From Roseovarius arcticus (GTDB lineage Bacteria > Pseudomonadota > Alphaproteobacteria > Rhodobacterales > Rhodobacteraceae), in contig NZ_SZZN01000001.1 in NCBI RefSeq assembly GCF_006125015.1, forward strand, positions 186,001-250,000: 64,000 bases of DNA, written 5' to 3'. The notes below the pieces were generated by a model, which did no database searches, was not told the DNA's origin, and saw only the letters and a list, made by a program, of their open reading frames with translations. Of the stretch, positions 19,701-28,267 are shown piece after piece (position 1 is the stretch's first letter; each line of letters opens with the position of its first letter). Position numbers and translations under genes: made by a program.

Positions 19701-20594
19701 ATGCCTGCATGGATCCTTCTCTCGGTTGCTGCCGCCGCGTTTCAGACGCTGCGTTTTTTGCTGCAAAAACGGCTGAGCATGGGGCCGCTGTCTACGGGCG
19801 GCGCGACATTCGCGCGCTTTGGCTATTCGATGCCGTTCATTCTGGTACTGGCTGCCGGGTACGTCTGGTATCAGGGTGCCGGATTTCCGGAGTTCACGCC
19901 ACTCTTCTGGGTCTACGCGCTGTCCGGCGGCGCGGCGCAGATTGTGGCGACCTGGTGCATGGTCGCGCTATTCGCCGCGCGCAATTTTGCTGTGGGGATC
20001 GCGTTCAAAAAAACCGAGGTGGTCCAGACCGCGCTGGTCGGGCTGGTGATACTGGGCGATCGGATCGGTGCCGCCGGGCTCGCTGCTATGTTGGTGGGGC
20101 TGGTCGGCGTGCTGATCTTGTCGGGCGGGGCGGGGGCCGCGCGCTGGCGAGTAATCAACCGGGCAGCAGGTCTTGGCTTGTTGGCTGGCGCACTATTTGC
20201 GGTGTCGGCGGTTACATATCGCGGCGCGACCCTACAGATTGCATCGGACGACGCGCTGATGCGCGCGGTTGTCACGCTGGCCGCCGTGGTTGCAGCGCAA
20301 GCAATTGCAATGGTGCTTTGGCTGCGTTGGCGCGAGCCGGGCCAGATCGGCCGGGTGTTTGCAGCCCGCCGCGTTGCAGTGTGGATCGGGCTGGCGGGAC
20401 TGGGGGGCAGTCTGTGCCTTTTTACCGCGTTCACGCTGCAGAATGCGGCATATGTTTTTGCTGTGGGGCAGGTCGAACTGATATTTTCGATGATCGCATC
20501 GCGCGCCGTGTTTGGCGAGCGGATGACACCGCGTGAAGGGGTAGGCATTGCGCTAGTCACCGCGTCGATTATTGCAGTGGGCTTGCTCCGCTGA
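19701..20594 (+). CDS. EamA-family (drug/metabolite) transporter
   Basis: 297 residues from ATG 19701 (MPAWILLSVAAAAFQTLRFLL) with GAGGG upstream; a start 36 bases earlier is possible but would overlap the desaturase stop. About ten short hydrophobic helices in two repeats, with the second repeat ending AVFGERMTPREGVGIALVTAS, are typical of DMT exporters. The substrate is unknown. It probably shares a transcript with DUF2061 and the desaturase. Its 3' end overlaps the convergent Nudix gene by 26 bases. Confidence 0.88.
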   Translation: MPAWILLSVAAAAFQTLRFLLQKRLSMGPLSTGGATFARFGYSMPFILVLAAGYVWYQGAGFPEFTPLFWVYALSGGAAQIVATWCMVALFAARNFAVGIAFKKTEVVQTALVGLVILGDRIGAAGLAAMLVGLVGVLILSGGAGAARWRVINRAAGLGLLAGALFAVSAVTYRGATLQIASDDALMRAVVTLAAVVAAQAIAMVLWLRWREPGQIGRVFAARRVAVWIGLAGLGGSLCLFTAFTLQNAAYVFAVGQVELIFSMIASRAVFGERMTPREGVGIALVTASIIAVGLLR

Positions 20595-21300
20595 GGCGCA
20601 GGAACAGGCTTTCCTCATCATTGTTGCGAAAGAAAGGGACCGACGCGGGGGGCGCTGGATCACCTGCGCGCGCCGCGATTTCCGCCAGAACCACCTCGGT
20701 AATAAAAGGCAGGTCGAACCGGCGCGCCTCGGGCAGAGGGATCCATTGCAAGTGAGACAGCTCTTCGCAGGCGGCGCCGAAATCGTCCAGATCGCCGACA
20801 ATATGGGTGGCGTCGACCTGAAAAAACCGCGCGTCAAAGCGGCGCGGGCGGCCCGGCGGCGTGATTGCGCGGAACACAAATTGCAGCGCGCCCGCATCAG
20901 GCAGGTAGCCGCGCGCGGCAAAGCTGGCCCAATCTGAGGGTACTTCCACGTCCCAGGCGCCTGGGCGGCCGATGATCAGCCCGGCCTCTTCCCAAAGCTC
21001 GCGAATCGCAGCGGCGGCGAGCGCATGATGCAGGCCAGGCGCGGCGTCCTCGGCCAGCCGGTCGGAGCATAGGGCAGGCAATGACATCACCAACGGAACA
21101 TGCGCGTCGCCCGGATCAACTGCGCCACCGGGAAAGACGAACTTGCTTGGCATAAAGGCAGCCGTTGCCCCCCGCTGCCCCATAAGTACGTGCGGGACAG
21201 GTCCATCCTTACGCAGTACGATGACTGTGGCAGCATCCCGGATCGGAGGCGAGCTCGCGCTCACGCGCCAGAGCCGAAGCCGTGCATCTGGCGCGCCCAT
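20569..21300 (-). CDS. Nudix hydrolase
   Basis: 243 residues. The Nudix box is split by an insert: FPGGAVDPGD near residue 55 and then AAAAIRELWEEAGLI near residue 95, which supplies the REXXEE metal ligands. This split arrangement is that of the NUDT7/NUDT19-like group, which hydrolyses CoA derivatives or related nucleotides, so a CoA diphosphatase role is possible but unproved. The start overlaps the end of the DUF983 gene by 40 bases, so the two are translationally coupled. Confidence 0.88.
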   Translation of the reverse strand: MGAPDARLRLWRVSASSPPIRDAATVIVLRKDGPVPHVLMGQRGATAAFMPSKFVFPGGAVDPGDAHVPLVMSLPALCSDRLAEDAAPGLHHALAAAAIRELWEEAGLIIGRPGAWDVEVPSDWASFAARGYLPDAGALQFVFRAITPPGRPRRFDARFFQVDATHIVGDLDDFGAACEELSHLQWIPLPEARRFDLPFITEVVLAEIAARAGDPAPPASVPFFRNNDEESLFLRLSGASPLQ

Positions 21301-21650
21301 TGGAACCCTACGATGGCGCCCTTGAGCCGAGGCAGAAGATAGAGGGAGAGCCCAACAGAACCGACCGCGAAGATGGTGAACAGCGTCATCGGCTCGGGGC
21401 GAAAATTGACGAACACTATATGCAGACCGGGGGCCATGATGTGCCCGACGATCAGAATTGTCAGATAGGCAGGACCATCATCCGCGCGGTGCTGGGATAG
21501 ATCCTCGCGGCAGACAGAGCAGGTGTCTCGCACTTTGAGGTAAGTTTTAAGCAGTTGGCCCGATCCGCAGTTGGGACATTTGCGGCGAAAGCCACGACGC
21601 AGCGCGGGCCAAAGCGCGCGTTCTTCGGTTTGGATTGCTTGATCTATCAT
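21261..21650 (-). CDS. DUF983 membrane protein with two CxxC pairs
   Basis: 129 residues. The N-terminus carries CPNCGSGQLL and then CSVCREDLSQH, together a zinc-ribbon-like site; the rest contains two hydrophobic helices (YLTILIVGHIMAPGLHIVF and LFTIFAVGSVGLSLYLL). This is the DUF983 family, common in alphaproteobacteria and sometimes near cytochrome oxidase genes. The function is unknown. It is first in a two-gene unit with the overlapping Nudix gene. Confidence 0.92.
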   Translation of the reverse strand: MIDQAIQTEERALWPALRRGFRRKCPNCGSGQLLKTYLKVRDTCSVCREDLSQHRADDGPAYLTILIVGHIMAPGLHIVFVNFRPEPMTLFTIFAVGSVGLSLYLLPRLKGAIVGFQWARQMHGFGSGA

Positions 21651-21793
21651 CGCAGCCTCGAAACTGTGTCACGCGCAACTTGGGCCACGCGCGCCACAAT
21701 TGAAAGAGGCAAGGGACCCTGAGGCGCTCGTCGCGCGCATTTGTCGCGCGTCGAAAGCTGAAAAGCGGCTAGATCAATACCCCCGACTGACTG

Positions 21794-23191
21794 TTAGGCC
21801 GCTGGCCGGGCACTGATCGTGACGGTATTACGCCCGCGCGCCTTTGCCCTGTAGAGCGCGCGATCGGCCTGATCAAAGAGGGTATCGACATACCCGCCCA
21901 GATCCTCACCGCGCGCGCCGGGCTCGCCCATAGCCACGCCAATGCTGACAGTCACGTGTGCGGGATTGATATGACCGCGCAGCATGATCCCGGCCTCGCC
22001 GATGCGACGGCACAGCAAGTCGGCTGTGCGCCGCGCCTCCGCACCGTCCGTGGCGGGCATGACGATCAGGAATTCCTCGCCACCGATGCGGGCAACCATG
22101 TCGCCCTCTCGCACCGAGTTGCCCAGAATGTCAGCGACGTGGCACAGCACGCGGTCGCCTGCCGCATGGCCCAGCCGGTCATTGATCTGCTTGAAGTGGT
22201 CCAAGTCGGCCACCATCACAGCAAATCCCCGAGCTTGCGGACCGGTCCGCGCCGCGAGATCCTTTAGGAAAGGCATGGCAAAGCGGCGGTTATAAAGGCC
22301 CGTCAGCGGATCAATCATCGCCGCGCGCAGCCCGTCATGTAGCCGGGTTCGCAAATGGTCAATCGACTGCTTGAGCTGGATCTGACGGGTCAGGCGTAGC
22401 GCCAACTCATCCAGACCGGTGTCGCCGATAATCACGTCGCTCGCGCCCAGATCCAGCAGGCTTGCAGCTAGCGCACGTGCGCCTTCGGGCACAAGGCAGA
22501 CGATCCGGCTGTGGCGCACTTCTGGCGATGCGCGCAATTCGGCCATCAGGTCAAGGCCAGCACTCTCATATCCCGCAGGCAGCAGTAGGACAAAGACATC
22601 TGCCGCCCGGTCGCCAGACGTGCCGGAAATCGAGCCACCTGACTGGGTTGCAGAGATCTGATGACGGCAGACACTGCGCAGCCGTGTCCGCAGGGCCATC
22701 GCATCGGCCATTTCGACCCCCAGAACGGTGATCCGCCCGGCACGCAACAGCCCGCCTTGGGCCTCGCCAAAGCCGGCGGCGCAGTCCGGCCCCGCGTTCA
22801 GGCGCATGTCCTGCAACGCGTGGTGCTGGCGGAGCAAACCGCGCAAGCGCGCCAGCATGATCCGCTCATCTATCGGCTGTGAGATGACGTCATCGGCCCC
22901 GGCAGCCAGCGCTGCCACGCGCGCCTCGCCCGTATCCTCGGGCAATAGCGCGACGATGGGAACGATGGCCAAATCAGGCCTCGCGCGAACTGCGTTGATC
23001 AGTTCGGCATAGGTCATATCCGTTAGGGCCGCGCCCAAAATGATAAGATCCGGCTGCAATCCGCGCGCCATAGACATCGCACCGGCACCCGAAGATGCCT
23101 GATGCACGTCAAAATGCGCCGCCGAAAGCTTGACCTTCAACACGATCCTGTTGGTCGCCACAGCGTCCACGATCAAAATTTTCCCTGACAT
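21794..23191 (-). CDS. PleD-like diguanylate cyclase with degenerate receiver domains
   Basis: 465 residues with PleD layout: receiver 1 (about 1-120), receiver-like domain 2 (about 150-285) and GGDEF (about 295-460). The cyclase half looks active: DPLTGLYNRR, DHFKQINDRLGHAAGD, GGEEF, and an intact inhibitory RxxD (REGD) just ahead. Receiver 1 is not: Gly53 (ILGAAL) stands where the phosphorylated Asp is expected, Ala10 replaces one acidic residue, Leu83 the Thr and Gln105 the Lys. It therefore probably makes c-di-GMP under a non-phosphorylation control. DUF3572 is divergent from it. Confidence 0.9.
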   Translation of the reverse strand: MSGKILIVDAVATNRIVLKVKLSAAHFDVHQASSGAGAMSMARGLQPDLIILGAALTDMTYAELINAVRARPDLAIVPIVALLPEDTGEARVAALAAGADDVISQPIDERIMLARLRGLLRQHHALQDMRLNAGPDCAAGFGEAQGGLLRAGRITVLGVEMADAMALRTRLRSVCRHQISATQSGGSISGTSGDRAADVFVLLLPAGYESAGLDLMAELRASPEVRHSRIVCLVPEGARALAASLLDLGASDVIIGDTGLDELALRLTRQIQLKQSIDHLRTRLHDGLRAAMIDPLTGLYNRRFAMPFLKDLAARTGPQARGFAVMVADLDHFKQINDRLGHAAGDRVLCHVADILGNSVREGDMVARIGGEEFLIVMPATDGAEARRTADLLCRRIGEAGIMLRGHINPAHVTVSIGVAMGEPGARGEDLGGYVDTLFDQADRALYRAKARGRNTVTISARPAA

Positions 23192-23278
23192 GGGCTAACG
23201 CCTTTCTGACTTGCCCTATTCTCACGCTCGACTATCCGTGCCAGAAGTTAAGAAAACCTTTCTGGGAATGTGACAGTC

Positions 23279-23563
23279 ATGAAATATACGCGGGAATCCG
23301 CCGAGACGATCGCCATACGCTGCCTTGGATGGTTGCTCGCAAATGACGAGTTAACCCCTGTATTCCTTGGTGCAACGGGCGCAGGTGAGGATGATTTGCG
23401 CAGCGGCGCGGGCGATCCGGCCTTTTTAGCCGGCGTTTTGGATTTCGTGATGATGAACGATGAATGGGTCATCGACTTCTGCACATCCACACAGTTGCCG
23501 ACCGATGCCCCAATGCAGGCGCGCGCGATGCTGCCAGGCGGGCAGCAGGAGCATTGGACATGA
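23279..23563 (+). CDS. DUF3572 protein
   Basis: 94 residues from ATG 23279; a GTG at 23270 lies too close to the GGGA site. It has the family pattern ESAETIAIRCLGWLLANDEL, then FLGATGAGEDDL and VLDFVMMNDEWVIDFC. DUF3572 proteins are small, cytoplasmic, restricted mainly to alphaproteobacteria and often next to pleD, as here. The function is unknown. Its stop overlaps the start of the HAD phosphatase gene (ATGA), so they are coupled. Confidence 0.9.
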   Translation: MKYTRESAETIAIRCLGWLLANDELTPVFLGATGAGEDDLRSGAGDPAFLAGVLDFVMMNDEWVIDFCTSTQLPTDAPMQARAMLPGGQQEHWT

Positions 23564-24264
23564 TAAGCACCCCACGCAAAATAGACGGTGTTATCTTTGA
23601 CAAGGACGGCACGCTGTTCGATTTCCATACTACATGGGCGGATTGGACCCGCGATCTGCTGAACCATCTGGCAACAAGCTATGATGTCGATCCTGGCGCA
23701 TTGGCCCGTGCGATCCAATTTGATCTGGCTGAATGTCGCTTCTTGCCGACCAGTCCACTGATTGGCGCGACGAGCCGTGAAGGTGCCGAAACGCTGGCCG
23801 CCGCCATGCCGGGGTCGGATGCGGACGAGATTGAGGACTATATGAACCTATCGTCTGCTGGCGCGCCTCTGCAGCCTGCAGTGCCACTGATCCCGTTTCT
23901 GGAAGGGCTGGCGGCGCGTGGCCTCAAACTCGGGCTGGTCACGAACGACAGCGATCATGGCGCGCGCGCGCATCTGGGTAATGCTGGCGTACTTGAGCAT
24001 TTCGACTTTGTAGCCGGGTATGACAGCGGCCATGGCTCCAAGCCGGGCGCCGGGCCGCTTCTGGCCTTTGCGCGGCAGACGGGTCTGGATCCGGCACGCT
24101 GCATCATGGTGGGCGACAGCACGCACGATCTGATGGCTGGGCGTGCGGCGGGGATGTATACGCTGGGGGTGCTGACCGGCATCGCCGAGACGCCCGAGCT
24201 TGCGCCGCTGGCAGACGCCGTCCTGCCCCATATCGGACATATCCCGGATTGGCTGGACCGGTGA
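23560..24264 (+). CDS. HAD-family phosphatase, phosphoglycolate phosphatase-like
   Basis: 234 residues from ATG 23560, overlapping the DUF3572 stop by 4 bases. HAD motif I is VIFDKDGTLFDF, so the nucleophile and general acid Asp are present; motif II/III LGLVTNDSD and motif IV MVGDSTHDLMAGRAAGM follow. It resembles Gph-type enzymes that dephosphorylate 2-phosphoglycolate or other small phosphate esters. The specificity is inferred only from family resemblance. It is followed by a transporter gene that overlaps its stop. Confidence 0.88.
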   Translation: MISTPRKIDGVIFDKDGTLFDFHTTWADWTRDLLNHLATSYDVDPGALARAIQFDLAECRFLPTSPLIGATSREGAETLAAAMPGSDADEIEDYMNLSSAGAPLQPAVPLIPFLEGLAARGLKLGLVTNDSDHGARAHLGNAGVLEHFDFVAGYDSGHGSKPGAGPLLAFARQTGLDPARCIMVGDSTHDLMAGRAAGMYTLGVLTGIAETPELAPLADAVLPHIGHIPDWLDR

Positions 24265-25169
24265 CGCGGCACCCGGCCTTCGGCCTTATGCTGGCGGCGT
24301 TCGGGGCGCTGGTATTGACGCCCGATGCGATGCTCCTGCGGCTGTCTGGAATGAATGGGCCGCAAATGTTGGGCTGGCGCGGAATATTCATGGGTACGTC
24401 TCTGATCGTGATCTGGGCGCTGACCAGCCGGGCGCGGCGCGCTGATCTGGCCCTCCTGACCAGCGGTGCAGGGGTCGCCATCGCCTGCTGCCAGTTCTTC
24501 AATTCGTCGCTCTTTGCGCTGGGTATCGCCGCGGCCCCCGTTGCCATCGTCTTGTTTGGCATTGCGACGACGCCAATCTGGGCCGCGCTTTTTGCTTGGG
24601 CGTTATTGGGCGAGCGGACGGCGAACGCGACCTGGATCACAATCGCCGTCGTCGCGCTGGGCATCGGCATCGCCGTGCTGGGCGGCGGCGAGGCGTCGGC
24701 CACGCCGGGCGCGGTTGTATTCGGCGCGGTGGCAGGGCTTGGCGTGGCAATGATGCTGGCGATGAACTTTGTGGTGCTGCGGTCGCGGCCCGCCCTGCCC
24801 ATACCGCTGCTGATCGGCGTGGGCGCGCTATGTGCCGGGGCGGCGGGCGTGATGGTAACAGGACCCGCGCAGATGACGGACGGCAATGTCTGGGCGATCG
24901 CAATCACGGGCTGCATCATCCTGCCGGTGTCGTTTTTGTCGCTATCCTTTGCCTCGCGCTATACGGCGGCGTCGAACGTTAGCCTGCTGCTGTTGCTTGA
25001 GACGGTGCTGGGCCCTGCATGGGTGTGGTTGGTACTGGACGAGGCTCTAACGCCGCCCATGGTGCTGGGCGGCGGGATCGTCGTGGGGGCGATCGCACTC
25101 TACTTGCTGCACGCGCGGCGAAAAGGGCGCCGCCGATATGCGAAAACGACAAACCTTGCCGCAAAGTGA
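24261..25169 (+). CDS. EamA-family (DMT) transporter
   Basis: 302 residues if it starts at GTG 24261, which overlaps the HAD stop codon (GTGA); a TTG at 24249 would add four residues. Ten hydrophobic segments in two EamA repeats are seen (LGWRGIFMGTSLIVIW in the first; YTAASNVSLLLLLETVLGPAW in the second). The substrate is unknown. It is the last gene of the DUF3572-HAD-transporter unit. Confidence 0.85.
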   Translation: MTRHPAFGLMLAAFGALVLTPDAMLLRLSGMNGPQMLGWRGIFMGTSLIVIWALTSRARRADLALLTSGAGVAIACCQFFNSSLFALGIAAAPVAIVLFGIATTPIWAALFAWALLGERTANATWITIAVVALGIGIAVLGGGEASATPGAVVFGAVAGLGVAMMLAMNFVVLRSRPALPIPLLIGVGALCAGAAGVMVTGPAQMTDGNVWAIAITGCIILPVSFLSLSFASRYTAASNVSLLLLLETVLGPAWVWLVLDEALTPPMVLGGGIVVGAIALYLLHARRKGRRRYAKTTNLAAK

Positions 25170-25227
25170 ACAACTCTGAGACCGGCGCCGTGCTTCGTTG
25201 GGGCCATCCAATGCGGAGGCTTACCCG

Positions 25228-26790
25228 ATGGCGGACGAACAAAAGCGCAGACAGCGCACTGGCGGCCGGGCCGGCGCCGCAAACCGGCGCGGCAGCGCCG
25301 TCATTGAGCAGATGCCGTGGAACCCTCCCATCAATATCGACCGCCCGACCGAGCCGCTGGATGATGCAGGTGTCGCCGCCATTCATAACGGGGCAATGCG
25401 TATCCTCGAAGAGATCGGGATCGAGATCCTGAACGCTGAGGCGTTGGAGATATTCCGCGCCTCCACCGGCTGCACAATTTCCGGTACAAACCTGCGCATG
25501 GGCCGCGATTTTGTGATGGAGCAGATCGCAACCGCGCCCGAGCAATGGACGATCACGCCGCGCAATCCAGAGCGGCAGATTACCGTCGGCGGGCGGCACC
25601 TGAACTTTGGCAATGTGTCGTCGCCGCCCAGTTACTGGGACATGAAGCTGGGCCGCAAAGTGACGGGCACCCGCGAGATGTGCGCGAACCTGCTGAAGCT
25701 AAGCCAGTATTTCAACTGCATCCATTTTGTCGGCGGCTACCCGGTCGAGCCGCAAGATATCCACCCCTCGGTCCGCCACCTTGACGTGCTCTATGACAAG
25801 CTGACGCTGACTGACAAGGTGGCGCACGCCTATTCGCTGGGCAAAGAACGCGTTGAGGACGTGATGGAAATGGTGCGCATCGCCGGCGGATTGAGCCATG
25901 CAGAGTTCGATGCGTCACCGCGAATGTATACCAACATCAATTCGACCTCGCCGCTCAAGCATGACGAGCCGATGCTGGATGGCTGGATGCGACTTGCCCG
26001 CCGAGGGCAGGGGCTGATTGTGACACCCTTCACGCTGGCAGGTGCCATGGCACCTGTGACAATGGCAGGCGCGGTGGCGCAATCTGTAGCCGAGGCGCTT
26101 GTGGCGGTTGTGCTGGCACAGTTGGTCCGCCCCGGCGCGCCCTGCGCTATCGGCACGTTCACCTCGAATGTCGATATGAAATCAGGCGCGCCCGCCTTTG
26201 GCACGCCCGAATACATGCGCGCCACGCAAATGACCGGACAACTGGCGCGGCTCTACAAGTTGCCGATGCGCGCCAGCGGCGTCTGCGCTGCTAACGTGCC
26301 CGACGCGCAGGCAACATGGGAGACGTCGAACAGCCTTTGGTCTGCTGTGCAATCTGGCGCGCACATGGTCTATCATGCGGCCGGCTGGCTGGAGGGCGGG
26401 CTGATCGCGTCGCCCGAAAAGTTCGTGATGGATTGCGAGATCCTACAGCACATCCAGCGCTACATGGACCCGATGCTGACGGCCACCACGCCCGATGATA
26501 TCGCTGTCGACGCTATCGCGGAGGTCGGCGACCAGGGCCACTTCTTTGGCATCCAACACACACAGGATCGCTATACGACTGCGTTCTACCAGCCCTTCCT
26601 CAGCGATTGGCGCAACTTTGAGGCCTGGGAGGCGGCAGGCGGCATCTGGACGGCAGAGCGCGCCCACCAGATATTCCAAGATATCATCGCCAGCTTTGAG
26701 GCGCCGCCTATTGACGACGCGGTCCGCCAGGAGCTGGCTGATTTCGTCGCCCGCCGAAAATCCGAAGGCGGCGCGCCAACAGATTTCTGA
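25228..26790 (+). CDS. Trimethylamine methyltransferase (MttB) family protein, non-pyrrolysine
   Basis: 520 residues from ATG 25228, with GGAGG nine bases upstream. The length and the central TIM-barrel sequence (NINSTSPLKHDEPMLDG, GTFTSNVDMKSGAPAFGTPE, then YHAAGWLEGGLIASPEKFV) match the MttB superfamily. True trimethylamine enzymes contain pyrrolysine at an in-frame amber codon; this frame has none, so it belongs with the non-Pyl members, some of which demethylate glycine betaine or other quaternary amines and pass the methyl group to a corrinoid protein. No corrinoid protein or activase gene is adjacent. The substrate is unknown. Confidence 0.9.
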   Translation: MADEQKRRQRTGGRAGAANRRGSAVIEQMPWNPPINIDRPTEPLDDAGVAAIHNGAMRILEEIGIEILNAEALEIFRASTGCTISGTNLRMGRDFVMEQIATAPEQWTITPRNPERQITVGGRHLNFGNVSSPPSYWDMKLGRKVTGTREMCANLLKLSQYFNCIHFVGGYPVEPQDIHPSVRHLDVLYDKLTLTDKVAHAYSLGKERVEDVMEMVRIAGGLSHAEFDASPRMYTNINSTSPLKHDEPMLDGWMRLARRGQGLIVTPFTLAGAMAPVTMAGAVAQSVAEALVAVVLAQLVRPGAPCAIGTFTSNVDMKSGAPAFGTPEYMRATQMTGQLARLYKLPMRASGVCAANVPDAQATWETSNSLWSAVQSGAHMVYHAAGWLEGGLIASPEKFVMDCEILQHIQRYMDPMLTATTPDDIAVDAIAEVGDQGHFFGIQHTQDRYTTAFYQPFLSDWRNFEAWEAAGGIWTAERAHQIFQDIIASFEAPPIDDAVRQELADFVARRKSEGGAPTDF

Positions 26791-26810
26791 TGTGGCCAAG
26801 GCAGGCATCC

Positions 26811-27548
26811 TCAGGCATTTTTATCCAAAGTCGCCCGGCAGGCGCGGTCGACAGCAGCGTGCAGCAGAACGGTGCAAACCGCTAGCACGATCAGCGCCGC
26901 AAACATCAGGTCTGTCTTGGCCCGGCCATTTGCCAGTAGCATAAGATAGCCCAGCCCTTTGGACGCGCCGACCCATTCGCCGATGATGGCGCCGATAGGT
27001 GCGTATACTGCGGCTAGGCGCAGGCCCGAGGCGAATCCGGGCAGGGCGGCTGGTATGCGGATATGGCGCATGATCCGCGCGGGGCTGGCCCCCATGAGGC
27101 GGGCCATGTCTATCCACGCCTGAGGCGTCCGCATCAGCGCGTCAAAAAAGGCTGACGTTACCGGAAAGTAGATCACAAGCAGCGTCATCACGACCTTGGA
27201 GCCTATGCCATAGCCGAACCACAGCGTCAGGATCGGCGCGAGGGCAAAGACCGGCACGGCTTGGCTAAAGATCAGCATTGGGCGCACTAAGTTTCGCGCA
27301 ATGGGCGACGCGGCGAGGCCGATAGCCGTTAGGCCGCCAAGGACTGCACCAAGAGCAAGGCCTGCCAGCACCTCAATCCCGGTGATCATGGTGTGATGTG
27401 CGATCAATGCGCGGCTGGTCCAGAGGGTTTCGGCCACAAGGGCCGGGCCGGGCAAGATAAAGCGCGGCACGCCGGTCGCGATGATCAGCCCCTGCCACAC
27501 CGCGAGCGCGACGAGGGTGGCAGCAGCGGCATTGGCGGCGCGCCTCAT
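26811..27548 (-). CDS. thiX: ABC transporter permease for a thiamine pyrimidine precursor (ThiX)
   Basis: 245 residues with about six membrane helices. The EAA loop is readable as ARLMGASPARIMRHIRIPAALPG (here split: ASPARIMRHIRIPAALPG), the contact site for the ATPase. It resembles SsuC/ThiX-type permeases. Its identity as the HMP-precursor permease rests on the operon with thiY, tenA and thiZ behind a TPP riboswitch. It overlaps thiZ by 4 bases and is the last gene of the operon; it converges with the MttB gene 20 bases away. Confidence 0.88.
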   Translation of the reverse strand: MRRAANAAAATLVALAVWQGLIIATGVPRFILPGPALVAETLWTSRALIAHHTMITGIEVLAGLALGAVLGGLTAIGLAASPIARNLVRPMLIFSQAVPVFALAPILTLWFGYGIGSKVVMTLLVIYFPVTSAFFDALMRTPQAWIDMARLMGASPARIMRHIRIPAALPGFASGLRLAAVYAPIGAIIGEWVGASKGLGYLMLLANGRAKTDLMFAALIVLAVCTVLLHAAVDRACRATLDKNA

Positions 27549-28267
27549 GGGGCAGCTCTCAGGGCGGCCAGTAGCGCACCTTGAGCTTCTAGCGTCTTGG
27601 CGTCGTCAACTGCGCGCGGCGGCACGCCCGGCGGGACCGGCCATGGCGCGAGGCCGCGTTCGTTGAGGATAAGGATGGCCTCGCCCAGACGCGCGGCCTC
27701 GGACGGATCGTGCGTGACCATGAGGACGGTGTGATGGTTCAGCAACTGCGCCGTCAGATCCTGCACCTGGGCGCGGGTGCGCGCATCCAGCGCCGAGAAT
27801 GGCTCGTCCAGCAGGACGATGGGCCGGTCCTCCATCAATGTGCGGGCGAGGGCGGCGCGCTGGCGTTGCCCGCCCGACAGCTGAGCGGGCGGCTTGGCAG
27901 CGTGCTCTATCAGGCCCACCTGCTCCAGCAATGCGGCGGCGCGTTCGGACTGGGGATCAGTGCCGCGCAAACGCGCGCCCAACATTACATTATCTAGAAC
28001 GCTCAGCCACGGTAGCAGAAGATCGCTTTGTGCCATCAGGGCCACGCGCCCTGTCAGCGGGGCGCCGTCGCTGGCAGTAAGCGTGCCGGTCAGCGCCGCC
28101 TCGTCGGCGATACCTGCGATCAGGCGCAGCAGCGTGGATTTGCCTACACCCGATGGCCCCAGCAGACAGGTCCAACTGCCCGGCGCAACATTAAGCGTGA
28201 TCTGCGGAACAAGGGGCGCATCGCCGATGGCAACATGCCCTTGCAGGAAAATGCCCGGCGCGCTCAC
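27545..28267 (-). CDS. thiZ: ABC transporter ATP-binding protein for a thiamine precursor (ThiZ)
   Basis: 240 residues. It has all ABC ATPase motifs: Walker A GPSGVGKSTLLR, signature LSGGQRQRAALAR, Walker B IVLLDEPFSALD and the switch His in MVTHDPSEA. It energises import with ThiX and ThiY. It overlaps tenA and thiX by 4 bases on either side, which shows translational coupling. Confidence 0.9.
   Translation of the reverse strand: MSAPGIFLQGHVAIGDAPLVPQITLNVAPGSWTCLLGPSGVGKSTLLRLIAGIADEAALTGTLTASDGAPLTGRVALMAQSDLLLPWLSVLDNVMLGARLRGTDPQSERAAALLEQVGLIEHAAKPPAQLSGGQRQRAALARTLMEDRPIVLLDEPFSALDARTRAQVQDLTAQLLNHHTVLMVTHDPSEAARLGEAILILNERGLAPWPVPPGVPPRAVDDAKTLEAQGALLAALRAAP

Noticed and set aside
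24104..24919. A 271-codon open frame opposite the HAD and EamA genes
   Set aside because: Composition is dominated by Ala, Pro, Ser and Thr from complementing Gly/Ala/Arg codons; both sense genes are clear families.
25228..26790. A pyrrolysine-containing trimethylamine methyltransferase
   Set aside because: The MttB-family frame is uninterrupted from start to stop with no internal TAG, so no pyrrolysine is encoded.
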